Of a DNA stretch of 19,891 bases, positions 1 to 7,291 are shown in pieces. The notes beneath the pieces were generated by a model. It saw nothing but the letters and a program-made list of their open reading frames with translations. It searched no databases and was not told where the DNA came from. Position 1 is the first letter of the stretch, and each line of letters starts with the position of its first letter. A program made the translations under genes and the position numbers. The DNA is from Brevundimonas sp. (lineage in GTDB: Bacteria; Pseudomonadota; Alphaproteobacteria; Caulobacterales; Caulobacteraceae), in the NCBI GenBank assembly GCA_031119155.1, contig JAVHYH010000025.1, forward strand, positions 1 through 19,891, in the 5' to 3' direction.

Positions 1-61
1 GCCCACCCCACTGGACCGCCGCCTCTCCGTCGCCCCGATGATGGATGGTGTGGGTTGTTGA
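1..61 (+). pseudogene. dusA: Displaced 5' fragment of dusA (left flank of the island)
   Basis: Reading from base 2, the frame ends ...PLDRRLSVAPMMD and then GVGC followed by TGA at 59-61. DRRLSVAPMMD is identical to residues 6-16 of the complete DusA at 12451, where it continues WTDRHC. I read this as the host's original dusA start, cut off from its gene by the island. The codons here are GC-rich (GAC CGC CGC CTC), as expected for the host, while the island-proximal copy uses GAT CGT AGG CTA. The fragment is also cut by the window edge, so its true start and promoter are not visible. Confidence 0.88.
26..45 (+). repeat. attL: left attachment site of the dusA island
   Basis: Bases 26-45 match 12478-12497 at 18 of 20 positions. 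The mismatches are at 31 (C/G) and 37 (G/C), both third codon positions. The longest identical block is ATGATGGA at 38-45. Homology to dusA stops here: the next bases give GVGC-stop instead of WTDR. The crossover probably lies within 38-45, but the exact phosphates cannot be read from one sequence. Confidence 0.85.
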
Positions 62-86
62 TTTTATTCAGATAGTTACGATGATC

Positions 87-107
87 CGTGTGCAAATTTT
101 GCACACG
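87..107. repeat. Inverted repeat near the left island end (candidate integrase arm site)
   Basis: A perfect 10-bp inverted repeat, CGTGTGCAAA and TTTGCACACG, surrounds a single central T at 97. The outer motif CGTGTGCA also occurs near the right island end (12409-12435 and, less perfectly, 12341-12360). The site is about 40-60 bp inside attL, a mirror of the spacing on the right. Arm-type recombinase or excisionase binding is the likeliest role. It could instead be a regulator's operator, but no nearby start codon supports that. Confidence 0.6.
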
Positions 108-311
108 CGGTTCTCGTTTTCTTTTCTTTTCGTTCCGGCGATCTACTGCGATCTTGGCCTACGACCGCAGCTTTCCGAATGTCCGATCCTGACTCAAAGC
201 GGCGCTTGCCCGGGTCCGCTTCAGGCATTGCGCGGGAGCCTGGATCAGGTCAGCAGGCGCGTCGGTGTATAGGCCGAAGCAGGCCTTCCACCCGTGCGCT
301 GATTGACGGGC

Positions 312-626
312 CTACTCGGATCGCTGAAAATCCGTCGTTGAGTTCTTTCGGTATGTCTCGCTGGCGGCGCGGGCGAAATTGCCCATGCGGACCTGCTCAA
401 CCACCCACAGATCAATAGTCTTCCTGTCCTCGCGATGAAGCTGGACGCCCGCTGCGGCGAGTCTGCTCAGCAGGACTGCGCCGCCGTAATTTGCGGCGGT
501 TAAAAGCTCGAGCGCGTCCTCCACCTCCGCCTGGGACAAGGGAGCGCCACGCTCTGGCGGAGCGGTCATCCACGACTCGAGATGATCGCGAAAAACATCA
601 ATGGCATCGCTCAGTCTCTGGTCCAT
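312..626 (-). CDS. Hypothetical protein, 104 aa
   Basis: This is the leftmost island gene. A good ribosome-binding site (GGGGGA) precedes the ATG at 626. The product is acidic in its N-terminal half and largely helical in character: residues 1-25 and 30-62 read as amphipathic helices with Leu/Ala repeats (VEDALELLTAANYGGAVLLS). There is no signal peptide, membrane segment or cysteine. It ends with a polar tail rich in Ser, Thr and Arg. I do not recognise a family. It faces leftwards, so readthrough from the displaced dusA promoter would be antisense to it. The next gene upstream on the same strand ends 27 bp away (at 654), so the two could be co-transcribed. Confidence 0.65.
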   Translation of the reverse strand: MDQRLSDAIDVFRDHLESWMTAPPERGAPLSQAEVEDALELLTAANYGGAVLLSRLAAAGVQLHREDRKTIDLWVVEQVRMGNFARAASETYRKNSTTDFQRSE

Positions 627-653
627 TCGTCCCCCGGCAAGGCATGGATCACA

Positions 654-1523
654 TCATCGTCCGTCAGCTTCGCCCGATGACGCATAGGTCGCAATCTGGA
701 TCATCCGGTAGGTAGGGCCATCGTTGCTGCAAGCTCCGCCGACAACCCGCGGCGCGTGGCCGGGCTCAGTGATTTCGGCATAGATCGCGGAACTGTCCTG
801 GGCGCAAAGCCGTCGGTTTGAACCATCGATCCGACGCTTCAACGGGATCTCGAGGGGCCAGAAAGCGGGGTCCCAAGGCCGGCACGGATCCGCCCAGGCC
901 GCTTCCATCTGCTGGCTTTGCGCCGGGGCGAGCCGGCCCTCCACCGGAGGATAGTTGCGGTCGTCCATGGACCTGTCGGCGGGCGGCTGGGTGCTTTCCC
1001 AAGCCAGCCACTCAGGCGAGCCCCTGACGGCGTCGCGAGGTGGTGGCGGACCGGGCGGCGCCGGGGGACCGCCCAGGGTCTGACGCCAGAACCACCAGCT
1101 GCCGTCCGGTTCGCGCCAGACCACGGATTTATGGTCGGTGGCGTGTCCCCCGCCTGGTCCCATTCTCGCGCGGATCACCACAGAGGCCTCTGCCGAAGGG
1201 CGACGCGACGCCCAATCAGCGATCTGCACGACATCGACCATCCCGCGCGCAATGTCCTCGGGCGCGAGCGACAGGGGGCCGACCTCGTCACCCTGCCGTT
1301 CACGCGTCCGGCGCTCGCGGTCCATTTGGCGCTGGAGCCGCGACAGATCGACATCCCTGACCGCTGCGCAATCGGCCTGGGCAGGTCGATCCTGCGCCGC
1401 CTGAATCGGCTTGGCGAAAACCGGGGCAGGCTGGGCGAGCGCCAGTCCCGCCATAGTAAGCCTTGTCCAGAAGCGTACGTTGTGTGAACAGGGAAAGCCC
1501 CAACCCGGCGCGTTCTTGCTCAT
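654..1523 (-). CDS. Hypothetical exported protein, 289 aa, Trp- and Pro-rich centre
   Basis: I chose the ATG at 1523 because it gives a plausible signal peptide: a polar N-region with Arg, then LTMAGLALAQPAPVFA and a cleavage-like AKP. ATG 1454 or GTG 1535 are alternatives, and no site has an ideal ribosome-binding sequence. The mature part has an Arg/Gln-rich helix (RLQRQMDRERRTRERQ). A tryptophan-dense segment (VVWREPDGSWWFWRQ) follows, then a Pro-rich linker (PPAPPGPPPP). The C-terminal region contains two cysteines in a likely beta-rich fold. No family recognised. It lies downstream of two exported-protein genes on the same strand (1591-2010 and 2019-2399) and probably shares their transcript. 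Confidence 0.6.
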   Translation of the reverse strand: MSKNAPGWGFPCSHNVRFWTRLTMAGLALAQPAPVFAKPIQAAQDRPAQADCAAVRDVDLSRLQRQMDRERRTRERQGDEVGPLSLAPEDIARGMVDVVQIADWASRRPSAEASVVIRARMGPGGGHATDHKSVVWREPDGSWWFWRQTLGGPPAPPGPPPPRDAVRGSPEWLAWESTQPPADRSMDDRNYPPVEGRLAPAQSQQMEAAWADPCRPWDPAFWPLEIPLKRRIDGSNRRLCAQDSSAIYAEITEPGHAPRVVGGACSNDGPTYRMIQIATYASSGEADGR

Positions 1524-1590
1524 CGTTGGCGATCTCACTTCCTGTCCGGGCGCTTGCTGTGCTTCGCCGCCAGCACGCAAATGGTCGCGC

Positions 1591-2010
1591 TCAGTGATCC
1601 GTCACCTGGTTCTGCGGGTCAACGATCTGGATGAGCTGGCCGGTGGCGGTCGCCGACCAATCGCCGATAAAGCAAACGGCCGCAGACCAGGTCAGACTGC
1701 ACTCGCCCCAGCCGAGTTGGATCATCGCGTCCCCATCGGGCGTTTCGACCGCATCGGATTCCGCGCGCCTTAGGTAGTCCGCAACCTCCTCCTGGACGAC
1801 ACACCCTCTGGCGATGCAGAGAAAGGCCTTGCCGCCCTCGCGCGTCCAGCATCGAACGGTGCTGGAGTCCCACGCACAGTAGGAGGCGTCGTCCCGCGAA
1901 GTCGCGGCGCGGATCACCAGATTGTCCTGGGCGATGGCGGGCGTCTGGGCGGCTGCAAATCCGGCGATGACCACGGCAGGGCCGATCGTTTTGCTCAGGA
2001 GAGAAACCAT
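1591..2010 (-). CDS. Small exported cysteine-rich protein, 139 aa
   Basis: The N-terminus is a clear signal peptide: MVSLLSK, a hydrophobic stretch IGPAVVIAGFAAAQ, then the cleavage motif AIAQ-DN near residue 28. The mature protein is about 110 residues with six cysteines (YCAW, VRCW, FLCI, GCVV, ECSL, VCFI). The even number is compatible with three disulfides in the periplasm. The start is only 8 bp after the stop of the gene at 2019-2399, so the two are very likely translated from one mRNA. I recognise no family. The alternating hydrophobic and polar pattern suggests a small beta-rich domain. Confidence 0.7.
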   Translation of the reverse strand: MVSLLSKTIGPAVVIAGFAAAQTPAIAQDNLVIRAATSRDDASYCAWDSSTVRCWTREGGKAFLCIARGCVVQEEVADYLRRAESDAVETPDGDAMIQLGWGECSLTWSAAVCFIGDWSATATGQLIQIVDPQNQVTDH

Positions 2011-2018
2011 GGCGGCCC

Positions 2019-2399
2019 CTAGCGCTCGATGCTGATACGGACACCGAAGGGTTCGACGCTCGTAATGGCGCGACCACGACAGGCTGAATCCGACGGAAAG
2101 GCGTATTCACCGCCCGCTCTGACAGTGGCGCGTTCTCCAAGGGCTTCTGTAAACCCGACCGGGACACCGTTCGACAGGCAGCGGTAGGCCTTGTTGCGCC
2201 CCGCGCCGATTGAGCAACTCGCGTCGCTCCCCGAGGTGTTCACGCATTTCCATGCGACCCGGGCCTCGTCGGCGTTCAGGCGAACCGAGTAATAGACCTC
2301 CACACCGTCGGCCTCATCGTAAAAGGTCCAGCCGGACGATTGCGGTCCGGGCGGCGTGACGAGTGCTGCGGCCAACCCCAGTGCGATCATGATGCCCAT
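2019..2399 (-). CDS. Small exported protein, 126 aa, beta-rich, cysteine-containing
   Basis: First gene of a leftward run (2399 to 654). A GGGGAAG ribosome-binding site precedes ATG 2399. The signal peptide is short (GIMIALGLAAALVTPPGP). The mature part reads as alternating beta strands (VEVYYSVRL, ARVAWKCVN, RAITSVEPFGVRISIER) with four cysteines (WKCVN, ASCSI, YRCLS, SACRG), which could form two disulfides. This looks like a small secreted beta-sandwich, but I cannot name a family. It is divergent from the LuxR-type regulator at 2553, with 153 bp between the two start codons, so that regulator is a natural candidate to control it. Confidence 0.7.
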   Translation of the reverse strand: MGIMIALGLAAALVTPPGPQSSGWTFYDEADGVEVYYSVRLNADEARVAWKCVNTSGSDASCSIGAGRNKAYRCLSNGVPVGFTEALGERATVRAGGEYAFPSDSACRGRAITSVEPFGVRISIER

Positions 2400-2417
2400 C
2401 GTGCTTCCCCAAAGTGC

Positions 2418-2432
2418 GGTCCCGGTGGGACC
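2418..2432. promoter_or_regulatory. Inverted repeat GGTCCC-GGT-GGGACC in the divergent region
   Basis: A perfect 6-bp inverted repeat with a 3-base spacer lies 19-33 bases upstream of the exported-protein start at 2399, between that gene and the LuxR-type regulator. It could be an operator or a short hairpin in the 5' untranslated RNA. No second copy was noticed near the other exported-protein genes, so assignment to the regulator is speculative. Confidence 0.35.
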
Positions 2433-2552
2433 TCGCGCCGGATTTAGGCAAAGCGACCCGTGGAGGGCGTCTGCAATATTGTATAGGCGCGCGCAGCCTG
2501 CCTATCGTACCCCTCGCGTCATGGGGGGCGCGGGCCGGTCCGGGTATCCACG

Positions 2553-3650
2553 ATGACGGAAGAGGATGTCGTCGAGGTCATCGAGCGCTTCCGGGCAGCG
2601 GGTTTCGGAGAAGGCTCCTGGACTGACGCACTCGGCGGCCTGGCGGACCTGACCGGTTCGATGGGCGGCGAACTGATCGGCCTCGGCGCCGACGCCGCCG
2701 TACCCTTCAACTGGATGACCGGCCTGCCACAAGAGGCTGCTGCCGAATTCATTGCGGTGGGCGCCGGTGATCCGAGGGTGAACTCGAGGGTCCGGGTCGG
2801 CCTGTCGGCGCCTGAACTGGCGATCCTGGACGAGGCCGACTTCACAAGCGCTGACGATGCGCGCCGTTTTCCGGCCTATGGCGAATGGCTGCGTCGTTAC
2901 GATCTCGCCCATGGATGCCTTTCCCCTTTGCTCCGGCAGGACGGCCTGCTGGTGGGCATGGCGGTGATGCGGACGGCGAGCCAGGGCGGCGTCACTCCGG
3001 AGCAGAAAAGGGCGATCTCCCTTATCGCGCCTCACGTCCGAGGCGCTGTGCGCACTCAACTGGCCATCGGTCGACAGGGCTGGGCGCTTGCAAACCCGAT
3101 GCTGGAGATGATGTCGCAAGCCGCCATCATCTGTGACGCCCATGGTCGACTAATCGCCTGCTCGGCGGGCGCGCAGTCCGCATTGGTCTCACAAGCCAAT
3201 CTCCGGATCCTGCGTGGTCAGGTGATGGCGGTTCGGGAACGGGATGATCGCGCGCTCAGGTCCGCGATCGCACGGGTCGCTGGCGCGACGACGTCGCCGC
3301 CGTTCTCGCCGGTCGTTCTGCGGGATCGGGATGGGCATGCCCCGATCGTGATCAGCCTGACCGCTGCGCCTTTGATCTATCGTCTCCGGCATGGTCCCTC
3401 GGCCCTGCTCATCCTCCCCTCAGCCCCCGATCGTGACGAGAAAATCTCCAGTATCGCCCGCGAACTCTTTGACCTCACTCGAACGGAAGCGCTGATCGCC
3501 GCTCGCCTCGCCGGCGGAAGCGGTCCGCAGGCTGTTGCGGAATCGATGAATATCGCGATCGGAACAGTTCGCACGCATATCCGCCGCGTGTTTGAAAAAT
3601 GCGAGGTCCGGTCTCTTGTGGAACTGGTCGCGCTCCTGAACCGCCTCTGA
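2553..3650 (+). CDS. LuxR-type helix-turn-helix transcriptional regulator, 365 aa
   Basis: The C-terminal 60 residues (306-365) form a LuxR/FixJ-type DNA-binding domain. LTRTEALIAARLAGG is followed by the turn and recognition region AVAESMNIAIGTVRTHI, then VFEKCEVRSLVELVALL. The first 300 residues resemble the sensory half of standalone regulators found in Caulobacterales and sphingomonads: a mixed alpha/beta region to about 170, then a PAS-like segment (AAIICDAHGRLIACSAGAQSAL). I see no acyl-homoserine-lactone-binding signature and no luxI neighbour. There is no response-regulator receiver domain at the N-terminus. ATG 2553 has a weak ribosome-binding site. It is the only regulator within the exported-protein cluster and is divergent from 2399. 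Ligand and targets are unknown. Confidence 0.88.
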   Translation: MTEEDVVEVIERFRAAGFGEGSWTDALGGLADLTGSMGGELIGLGADAAVPFNWMTGLPQEAAAEFIAVGAGDPRVNSRVRVGLSAPELAILDEADFTSADDARRFPAYGEWLRRYDLAHGCLSPLLRQDGLLVGMAVMRTASQGGVTPEQKRAISLIAPHVRGAVRTQLAIGRQGWALANPMLEMMSQAAIICDAHGRLIACSAGAQSALVSQANLRILRGQVMAVRERDDRALRSAIARVAGATTSPPFSPVVLRDRDGHAPIVISLTAAPLIYRLRHGPSALLILPSAPDRDEKISSIARELFDLTRTEALIAARLAGGSGPQAVAESMNIAIGTVRTHIRRVFEKCEVRSLVELVALLNRL

Positions 3651-3688
3651 CGTTGCGACGCGGCGGAGCGATCAACGGCTGGTGCACA

Positions 3689-4180
3689 CTATTCGGCCCG
3701 GGCCGCTTCGATACAGGCTGAAAGCGCATCCAGGTCGCGCTGAAAAGGCTGGACGGACTGCATGCGATCCGCGCTGGGGTGAAGAGCTGTTGGTTTGCGG
3801 TTCCCCGCTACGTCACCGCTTCCAGCCCTGATGCAGTACACCTGTACGGCGTCCCGTTCTTCGCCGTCGATGACCTCGCCAGACGACAGGCCGATCACGA
3901 TCAAGGCCGTGCTCTCTCCCGCTGACTGCCCCGTTGCGATCGACTGGCGTCGCAGGCAAGGCTCCGGGGCACTGTCATCGAGACACGAATGGATGCGTTC
4001 GGGGTCCAGGGTCGAGGGCGTTCGCTGCAGTCGCCCCCCGCGTTCGAGGCTGGAGAGCAGCGTCTCAAGATAGCGGCTCTCCCCATGGGTGACCCAGTCG
4101 GTCGGGACGACGGCAAGCGCTACAGGTTCAGGTGTCTGCAGAGCGAGCGCAGCCCACATGGCGATCTGCGAACTCAACAC
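3689..4180 (-). CDS. Hypothetical exported protein, 163 aa
   Basis: The GTG at 4180 was chosen because GGAG lies about 8 bases upstream; ATG 4159 lacks one. Residues 1-23 look like a signal peptide (SSQIAMWAALALQTPEPVALA). The mature protein has four cysteines (HSCLD, EPCLR, YCIR, SACIE), an Asp/Glu-rich middle and a central strand (STALIVIGLSSG). No family recognised. It converges on the LuxR-type gene, with 38 bp between stop codons. Upstream on the same strand is the PPC-like protein gene (4226-4756), 45 bp away, probably the same transcript. Confidence 0.6.
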   Translation of the reverse strand: MLSSQIAMWAALALQTPEPVALAVVPTDWVTHGESRYLETLLSSLERGGRLQRTPSTLDPERIHSCLDDSAPEPCLRRQSIATGQSAGESTALIVIGLSSGEVIDGEERDAVQVYCIRAGSGDVAGNRKPTALHPSADRMQSVQPFQRDLDALSACIEAARAE

Positions 4181-4225
4181 AAACCTGTCTCCGGCGCCGC
4201 TAACGTAAGCGGATGAACAACGTCG

Positions 4226-4756
4226 TCAGTCCGGTCCATGATCGCTCCCGGCTTCAACGGAGCAGTCACTTGAACCTGACAGCGGCAGGATCTCGCCGTG
4301 GAACATCTGGGCGTCCGATCCGTCCCTGCGATCCTCGATCCGCCAGCGACCGGTCTGGCCGGGCTCCGCCGATGTCACCTGCAAGGAATAGGTTTGAAGA
4401 GCGCCGTTGGTCGCTTCATCGGATGTCGCCACGATAAACTGTCCCGTCGGCCGGTCGTCCTGCTGATCCTCCACGGTGGCAACAGGCTTCCCGTCGGCGT
4501 CGTGAACATTCAGCGTGACGTCGAAATCCGGGGAACTGACGCTCAGCCAGATGCGCTGGCCGGCTCCCAGCGAGGCCCAGCTCTGGTGCCGCCACCGCCC
4601 GGTCGGATCGCGGAGATCGCCGCAGTCCGAGCCGAGCCGACCGGTGATGGCGATCCCGTTCGCCAAGGGCGGCGGACGGCCAGGACCGGGGGGCGGCATG
4701 GGGGGAGGTTCCTGCGCCAGCGCCGGGATGAGCACGATCAGGGACAGGGGGAACAT
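4226..4756 (-). CDS. Exported protein with a PPC-like beta-sandwich domain, 176 aa
   Basis: ATG 4756 gives a short signal peptide (FPLSLIVLIPALAQ) preceded by GAGG. A Pro-rich linker (PPPMPPPGPGRPPP) leads to a domain of about 110 residues. Its pattern, GRLGSDC...GRWRHQSWASLGAGQRIWLSV, then SPDFDVTLNVHDADGKPVAT, then LQTYSLQVTS and GRWRIE, fits the bacterial pre-peptidase C-terminal (PPC) type: G-L, aGq-v-v, S-FD-L-v-d-dG, Y-l-v-s, G-Y. Such domains usually accompany secreted enzymes or bind ligands; here the domain stands alone. Two cysteines may pair. The assignment is by pattern and is moderate. A start at 4828 would bury the signal peptide, so I rejected it. Confidence 0.68.
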   Translation of the reverse strand: MFPLSLIVLIPALAQEPPPMPPPGPGRPPPLANGIAITGRLGSDCGDLRDPTGRWRHQSWASLGAGQRIWLSVSSPDFDVTLNVHDADGKPVATVEDQQDDRPTGQFIVATSDEATNGALQTYSLQVTSAEPGQTGRWRIEDRRDGSDAQMFHGEILPLSGSSDCSVEAGSDHGPD

Positions 4757-4923
4757 GTGGCCTCGTGGTGCGGCAGGAGTGCGATGTAAGCACCGGCCCA
4801 CCAGTATGGCAAAGGCTTCGTCGAACAATGTGTGATAAGTCGTAGCGAAGCTCTCCGAACCCGCTCGCTCTTGTTTTCGGTCACTGGCGCCGCCTAAGCT
4901 TGCTGGGCATTCCGGAGGGCCCC

Positions 4924-5769
4924 ATGCTCCTGACCCTGATCGCCCTGCTGGGCCTCAGTCCTGAAGGTCAGGACCAAGGCCCTTGGCGCGAACTGATCCG
5001 GTTCGAAGCGACAGCGGAGCATCCGGACGGCGCCTCGCTCTGGATCACCGACGCCGCCGTGATTGCGCCGGACGGGCCGGCCCGCCGCGACGTGCGGGAG
5101 GCCAGCGAGCTCTGGGTCGTGCACGGGCAGACCGTGGGCGCCCAGGCCTACACAGTCGTGACGCGCCGATATGACTGCAGCGAAAGCGAGATGTTTGCCG
5201 ACAAGGCTTCAGCCTTCACGCGTGACGGGCGGCTGCTCGGATCCTCAAGCCCGACGTCCGAGCCCGATTATCCGCAAACCCACTCCGCGGAGGCCGAGGC
5301 GTTTGACGCCGTGTGTACCGGGTCACGACGGGCCGCTCGAGGTCGGATCGTGTCGACCACCGCCGAGGCGGTTGCAGGCGCCGCGGAAGCCGAACTGGCT
5401 GAGGCGACCGAGATGGTGTCCGTTGATCTGGATTATGACGGCGTTCCTGACACTGTGCGGATCGCCATGCGTCCGCACAGCCAGAGGCACGATGTTGAAA
5501 TCGTCCTCGCCCGCCAACCCAACCGGACAATCAACGTCGTGGCGATGGAGCAGCCGCCTGCCGGCCCGATCGTTGAACGCCGTCTCCGACCGGTCGAACG
5601 GGATCGCTACGTAACCGCTTGCCGGATGACGGATGGGCGGGATCAGACGCCGTGCCGGGCCGAGTACCGGCTGGTGCAACGCGGTGTAGAAATCGTCTCC
5701 GCCGGATACCCTTCGGTTCTGGTGTGGCTCGAGGACGCAGAGCCAAAGGTGGCGCGCCTGCCGCTGTGA
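4924..5769 (+). CDS. Exported protein with an Asp-rich D-x-D-x-D-G motif, 281 aa
   Basis: A strong ribosome-binding site (GGAGG at 4914-4918) selects ATG 4924. The signal peptide is short (LLTLIALLGLSPEGQ). The N-terminal half has beta-strand patterns (ASLWITDAAVIAPDG, ELWVVHGQTVGAQAYTVV) and a cysteine pair (YDCSE, AVCTG). Around residue 170 the segment VDLDYDGVPDTVRI matches the calcium-binding-loop style seen in VCBS/FG-GAP or dockerin-like repeats, but only one copy is present. The C-terminal part has another cysteine pair (TACRM, TPCRA). No family named. It is divergent from the PPC-like gene at 4756, and the 167 bp between them should hold both promoters. Confidence 0.72.
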   Translation: MLLTLIALLGLSPEGQDQGPWRELIRFEATAEHPDGASLWITDAAVIAPDGPARRDVREASELWVVHGQTVGAQAYTVVTRRYDCSESEMFADKASAFTRDGRLLGSSSPTSEPDYPQTHSAEAEAFDAVCTGSRRAARGRIVSTTAEAVAGAAEAELAEATEMVSVDLDYDGVPDTVRIAMRPHSQRHDVEIVLARQPNRTINVVAMEQPPAGPIVERRLRPVERDRYVTACRMTDGRDQTPCRAEYRLVQRGVEIVSAGYPSVLVWLEDAEPKVARLPL

Positions 5770-6181
5770 CGCTGGCGCTCTCGCCCCCAAGGAGCAAAAC
5801 ACCAACTACGCCTGGCCGTCTCAACCCGCCCGGCCTGTTGGGGGCTTACGGGCTTCTCATTTCACGCGCTCAACGCCGGCGATATTGCTGTTGATCCGAG
5901 CGGTCCGGATGTCGCGTTTCTGGACGTTCTCCGACGTCAGCCAGTAGCGCAAAGGCGACAAGGACTCATTGTAAGAGGAACGGGTCCGCTAAGGATGGAA
6001 GTCCGACTTTGACGATCTAACGAGCGACACCGCGCCTCTGTCGGGAAGTGGCGCTAGGTGGTAACCGAGCGTCAGGGGGACGGACCAACCGGACCGGGAA
6101 CTCCGGCGATCCGATCCGAACCAAGGGGCTCCGGATCGGGTCGCCGACTTATTCTAGAATCCCGGTCTCCGAAGGTCAGCG
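5770..6181. other. 412-bp stretch without an intact gene
   Basis: No open frame with a credible start fills this gap. It holds a reverse-strand coding remnant (5857-5988) and an 8-bp inverted repeat GCCCCCAA/TTGGGGGC at 5783-5790 and 5838-5845. The loop of that repeat is too long for a normal terminator. The rest (about 5990-6180) looks like degraded or non-coding sequence: words such as GTCCGCTAAGG and GTCCGACTTTGACG resemble degenerate intergenic sequence common in alphaproteobacteria. Confidence 0.5.
5857..5988 (-). pseudogene. 3' remnant of an unidentified coding sequence (43 codons)
   Basis: On the reverse strand, stop-to-stop codons give a protein-like tail: SSYNESLSPLRYWLTSENVQ, then KRDIRTARINSNIAGVERVK and TGA at 5857-5859. 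An in-frame TAG at 5991-5989 blocks extension, and there is no ATG. The upstream sequence in the same frame (SLVRSSKSDFHP before the TAG) may be further decayed coding. I do not recognise the parent gene. It could be a relic cut during island assembly, or chance. Confidence 0.35.
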
Positions 6182-6436
6182 TTGAAGCCCAGCAAGTTCA
6201 TTGCTCATCAGGAACGACGCCTGAAGCGCCCCCTGAGCGATAGCGAGCGTGCGGCAGTTGAGCAGGCTAGAGAAGATACCAACACTGGCCAGACCGATGC
6301 CGTAAAGGCGATGTGGAAGGCGCTGGATCAGTCGCCTGAGCCAGACCCTGAGAACCCGCGAGAGAAGCCGTCACATCAGCGGTCGGCAACGGCGCGGAAG
6401 TCAAAGCCGGAAGCAGAAAAACCCGATGGCGGCTGA
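6182..6436 (+). CDS. Small charged hypothetical protein, 84 aa
   Basis: The start is TTG at 6182 with a GAAGG-like site a few bases upstream. Residues 1-50 are a charged helical region (HQERRLKRPLSDSERAAVEQ). The last 35 residues are a low-complexity tail rich in Pro, Lys, Glu and Ser. No cysteine, signal peptide or membrane segment. The protein-like first half and the start site argue that it is real, but there is no family match I can name. It stands alone after the 412-bp gap, in the less gene-dense middle of the island. Confidence 0.5.
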   Translation: MKPSKFIAHQERRLKRPLSDSERAAVEQAREDTNTGQTDAVKAMWKALDQSPEPDPENPREKPSHQRSATARKSKPEAEKPDGG

Positions 6437-6615
6437 GGGCCGTGAGGTGAAATTCGCTCAAGGGCGGAGAGTCGAACTGCGGCAAGGCTGAAATCGTTCG
6501 TTGAAGCCTCGCTACAGGGGTTAGGGGCAGTGTGACACGCCCCTACAAGGGCTCAGACCTTGCGGGTCAGGGCATTCTCGCCATCTCAAGCTCGTGCAGA
6601 TGCAGGGGCGAAGTA

Positions 6616-7110
6616 ATGTTCAGTCTCGACACGCTCATGGCGGATCATGTGCCGTGGCGATACGGGCGACTTTATTTCAAGGCCAAGAGGGCGCTCGGGC
6701 GGGCCGCTTGCGGCTTGCGCTATCGGCCTGTGCCCCCCGGCGGGTGGGGTGTGGGCTGGCGAAACATTGTTTTCAGATACGAACGCCGCGGCGAGGCGCC
6801 TCAGCGACTGCACGTCCTCGCGCCGGTGCGCAGCGACGAATTCGACTGGGGATGTCTGAAGCAGCTAGTGAGAGGGGAAGTTTGCCCCGCCGTCCGGCAT
6901 GATCCGGAGGTTCTGACGGGGGAGATGCGGTGGGCGGGCCACCATATCGGCGTGACGGCCGAGGGGTTCGGCACGCAGCGATTGCCTATGGACAAACTTG
7001 TCCCGGGGTCGTTCCGGGGCGGCGTTGACGTTGGTTTAATTCTGCTGGACGTGCGTGACGCGCGGGTCCGACTTGAGGCGCCCGCTCAACCACCGCTAGG
7101 GGGCGCCTAG
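6616..7110 (+). CDS. Hypothetical protein, 164 aa
   Basis: ATG 6616 is preceded by GGGGCGA at a good distance. An upstream GTG at 6532 would add 28 Ser/Cys-rich residues that look non-coding. The product is soluble and basic in its first third (WRYGRLYFKAKRALGRAACG), with aromatic-rich strands in the middle (GWGVGWRNIVFRYERRG). It ends with a hydrophobic strand VDVGLILLDV and a basic tail. No signal peptide and no recognisable motif. It lies about 180 bp from its neighbours on each side, so it is probably monocistronic. Moderately likely to be a real gene. Confidence 0.5.
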   Translation: MFSLDTLMADHVPWRYGRLYFKAKRALGRAACGLRYRPVPPGGWGVGWRNIVFRYERRGEAPQRLHVLAPVRSDEFDWGCLKQLVRGEVCPAVRHDPEVLTGEMRWAGHHIGVTAEGFGTQRLPMDKLVPGSFRGGVDVGLILLDVRDARVRLEAPAQPPLGGA

Positions 7111-7291
7111 CGAAATAGGGGCCCCGCCGAAAGCAGACCTTCCACGCATGCGCGGAATGTCGGGTTTCTGGCTACCTGCTAATGACCGCAAATGGCGCAT
7201 GCCGGTCGTTGGCAGAGGTCTCGATGCAGAACTGGGGCTGATGGTTTGCGGTCTCGGCTGCGTACCCAGCAGATGCGCGACCTGTAATCGC

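Noticed and set aside
45..311. Short plus-strand frames at the left island end
   Set aside because: Overlapping, low-quality translations with no ribosome-binding site; they cross the palindrome and look non-coding.
2553..3650. Quorum-sensing LuxR/LuxI system
   Set aside because: No acyl-homoserine-lactone-binding motif is visible in the regulator and no luxI-type synthase is nearby; only the DNA-binding domain is LuxR-like.
3694..3705. Palindrome CGGCCCGGGCCG near convergent stops
   Set aside because: Lies inside the last codons of the gene at 3689-4180 and lacks a T-tract; GC-rich palindromes are expected by chance here.
5783..5845. GCCCCCAA/TTGGGGGC as a terminator after the gene ending at 5769
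   Set aside because: 47-base loop and no T-run; not a credible intrinsic terminator.
7111..7291. Possible regulatory RNA or riboswitch upstream or downstream of selU
   Set aside because: The stretch lies after the selU stop, has no strong stem or terminator, and resembles degenerate intergenic sequence (GAAAGCAGACCTTCC, AATGACCGCAAATGG).
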